DNA of 8,212 nucleotides, taken from the NCBI GenBank assembly GCA_947630865.1, contig CANRJE010000067.1:1-8212 (forward strand), in the 5' to 3' direction. This stretch comes from an uncultured Bacilli bacterium (GTDB lineage: Bacteria; Bacillota_I; Bacilli_A; RF39; UBA660). A program made the translations under genes and the position numbers. Positions 7,016 through 8,212 of the stretch are shown here, piece by piece (positions within the stretch are counted from its first letter, which is position 1; each line of letters opens with the position of its first letter). The notes below the pieces were generated by a model. The model was not told the origin of the DNA, ran no database searches, and saw only the letters and a program-made list of their open reading frames with translations.

Positions 7016-7121
7016 TATCTAAAAGAAAAAAGAGGTTAACTCTTATTTAATAACAATTCTTTTAACTTTTATGTACTTTTATAATACTATCATATTTTTT
7101 TACGTTTTCACTTAAAACAAT

Positions 7122-7149
7122 TTTAAATTTACAAATTATCTGTTATAAT
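7122..7149 (+). promoter_or_regulatory. Sigma-A promoter of the Clp-like ATPase gene
   Basis: The -35 is TTTAAA (7122-7127, 4/6), followed by a 16-base spacer and a perfect TATAAT (7144-7149) preceded by TG at 7141-7142, an extended -10. Initiation near 7156 gives a leader of about 18 nt that contains the strong ribosome site. Confidence 0.7.
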
Positions 7150-7158
7150 AATTAAAGT

Positions 7159-7168
7159 AAAGGTGGTG
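7159..7168 (+). promoter_or_regulatory. Strong ribosome binding site deciding a GTG start
   Basis: AAAGGTGGTG differs at one base from AAAGGAGGTG, the complement of the 16S rRNA 3' end. It lies a few bases before GTG at 7174. An in-frame GTG at 7168 overlaps the site itself and is too close to be used. This fixes the start of the downstream gene at a non-ATG codon. Confidence 0.8.
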
Positions 7169-7173
7169 TGCTT

Positions 7174-8212
7174 GTGGAAAACAATGAAGAAATTTTATCA
7201 AATAATGAAATCAATAATCCTGATATTATAAGTGATGCTATAGAAGTTGTTGATACTACTAATGATGCTAAAACAGATACTGTAATTGATGATGAATTGA
7301 TAGTAGATGACAGCACCAATTCAAACGAAGAAGTTATTGATGAAATTATCGATGATAATGAAAGTATTCTCGATAGTAATAAAACTGAAATAAAAGAAGA
7401 AACACTTATAGATGATAGTAATATTTCTGAAACAAATGAAGAAGTAATAACTAAAGACAATAGTACTCTTGTAGAAGAAAGTTGGAATATATTAAATGAT
7501 TATGGTGAAAACTTTAGCACTAAAGAATACTTAACTAATCCAGCTATTGGAAGAGATGAAGAAATTAAACAATTGATTGTAACTTTGTTAACTCCAGAAA
7601 AATCAGCTATCTTAGTTGGAAAACCTGGTATTGGTAAAACAGCTATTGTTGAAGGACTTGGTTATCGAATAAAAAATGATAATGTTCCTAACGCCTTAAA
7701 AGGTTACACTATTTTTAAGTTAAATACAGCTAGTTTAACAGGTACTATTCCTGGAACTAATGAATTACGTATTCAATATATTGTTAATCATCTTAAAAAT
7801 CTTGATAAAATAATGATATTCATTGATGAAATACATACTCTTATTGGTAACTCCGAAAATACTTTAGACTTTGCTAACATTTTTAAACCATTAATTGACA
7901 GAGGAACTATTAAAATAATTGGAGCTACTACTGTTGACGAGTACAATCGTTATGTATTAAAAGATAAAGCCTTTGTTAGACGTTTTCAAAAAATTGATGT
8001 TGCTGAACCAACACGTGATATGGTTATTCAAATAATGATGGGAACTTATCCAAAATTTGAACAAAAAATGAGCTTAAAACTTAAATATTCTGATTTTATA
8101 AAAGAAAAAATCATGGCTTTTATAACTGATGCCACTAGTGAATATAAAAGAGTATACGAAACTTCTGTTAGATATCCTGATATTGCTTTAACTATATTAC
8201 AACAAGCATTCT
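7174..8212 (+). CDS. Clp/Hsp100-type AAA+ ATPase with acidic N-terminal region (3'-incomplete)
   Basis: The frame is open from GTG at 7174 to the window edge (346 whole codons, no stop). Residues about 110-346 are a Clp-type first AAA+ module: IGRDEEIKQLI (125-135), Walker A GKPGIGKT (149-156), Walker B IMIFIDEIHTL (193-203; D198, E199), sensor 1 GATTVDEY (230-237), tandem Arg R249-R250 in VRRFQKIDVAEP, and PDIAL near the edge matching the sensor-2 PDKAID. By family it would be a cytosolic hexameric unfoldase or remodeller. Two oddities stand out. The double-helical Clp N-domain is absent and residues 1-109 are instead highly acidic (35 Asp/Glu, 4 Lys, no Arg, no aromatic before Trp104), with recurring IDD and NEEVI. 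The central pore loop, normally G-A-K-Y-R-G, reads GTIPG (170-174), without the substrate-gripping Tyr. Whether a second AAA+ module or a ClpP-binding loop follows is outside the window. ClpA/B/C orthology cannot be assigned. Confidence 0.9.
   Translation, partial: MENNEEILSNNEINNPDIISDAIEVVDTTNDAKTDTVIDDELIVDDSTNSNEEVIDEIIDDNESILDSNKTEIKEETLIDDSNISETNEEVITKDNSTLVEESWNILNDYGENFSTKEYLTNPAIGRDEEIKQLIVTLLTPEKSAILVGKPGIGKTAIVEGLGYRIKNDNVPNALKGYTIFKLNTASLTGTIPGTNELRIQYIVNHLKNLDKIMIFIDEIHTLIGNSENTLDFANIFKPLIDRGTIKIIGATTVDEYNRYVLKDKAFVRRFQKIDVAEPTRDMVIQIMMGTYPKFEQKMSLKLKYSDFIKEKIMAFITDATSEYKRVYETSVRYPDIALTILQQAF

Noticed and set aside
7030..7044. Small hairpin AAGAG / CTCTT with a T-rich run on its minus-strand side
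   Set aside because: The stem is only 5 bp, and no minus-strand gene lies to its right to be terminated. It sits upstream of the fem promoter and is probably chance.
7080..7085. Additional TATAAT upstream of the ATPase gene
   Set aside because: There is no acceptable -35 at 16-18 bases and no TG extension. The TATAAT at 7144-7149 is better placed.
7152..7460. 102-codon minus-strand open frame rich in Ser, Leu and Ile
   Set aside because: It is the antisense shadow of the acidic leader of the Clp-like ATPase, whose Asp/Glu/Asn codons read as Ser/Leu/Ile backwards. The sense strand has a promoter, a ribosome site and clear AAA+ motifs.
1..8212. CRISPR array, tRNA, rRNA or riboswitch
   Set aside because: No regular spacer-repeat pattern, no cloverleaf-like GC-rich stretch and no leader long enough for a riboswitch was seen.

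Overview
This is an AT-rich stretch (roughly a quarter G+C by eye) from a low-GC Firmicute. It carries a clear Spo0A, so it most likely comes from a spore-forming lineage or one descended from spore formers. The strongly A/T-biased codon use, the compact gene layout and the gene content would fit an Erysipelotrichia-like or other deep-branching, gut-type member of the Bacilli; that placement is inference. Tryptophan is encoded by TGG throughout, and pgk ends at a TGA exactly where the family normally ends, so the standard bacterial code is used rather than the Mollicute code.

Layout, left to right. Bases 1-146 are non-coding and include an imperfect ~20-bp tandem repeat, possibly the end of an IS21-type insertion sequence lying to the left. 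A short UvrD/helicase IV-like helicase follows on the minus strand (147-1664). It is divergent from a tightly overlapping plus-strand operon: pgk (1806-2969), an MGDG-synthase/UgtP-like glycosyltransferase (2966-4102) and tpiA (4102-4815). Next is spo0A (4907-5674), with its own promoter and an exact Spo0A-binding box about one helical turn from a weaker one. spo0A converges on a FemAB-type peptidoglycan-bridge ligase on the minus strand (5704-6963), and the two share a bidirectional terminator. The last gene (7174 to the right edge, plus strand, incomplete) starts at GTG. It encodes a Clp/Hsp100-type AAA+ ATPase whose N-domain is replaced by a very acidic, repetitive, probably disordered region.

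How the genes fit together. pgk and tpiA are core glycolysis. The glycosyltransferase between them overlaps pgk by 4 bases and tpiA by 1, so synthesis of a cell-envelope glycolipid appears to be translationally coupled to glycolysis. The Fem ligase adds a second cell-wall function. spo0A lies directly downstream of the glycolytic operon with no visible terminator between them, so read-through from a carbon-flux operon into the sporulation master regulator is possible. Its promoter looks autoregulated.

Four sigma-A-type promoters can be read (pgk, spo0A, fem, ATPase). All have a perfect TATAAT and predicted leaders of only about 15-25 nt. No tRNA, rRNA, CRISPR array or complete mobile element is visible. 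The most unusual item is the Clp-like ATPase, for its acidic N-terminus and altered pore loop.
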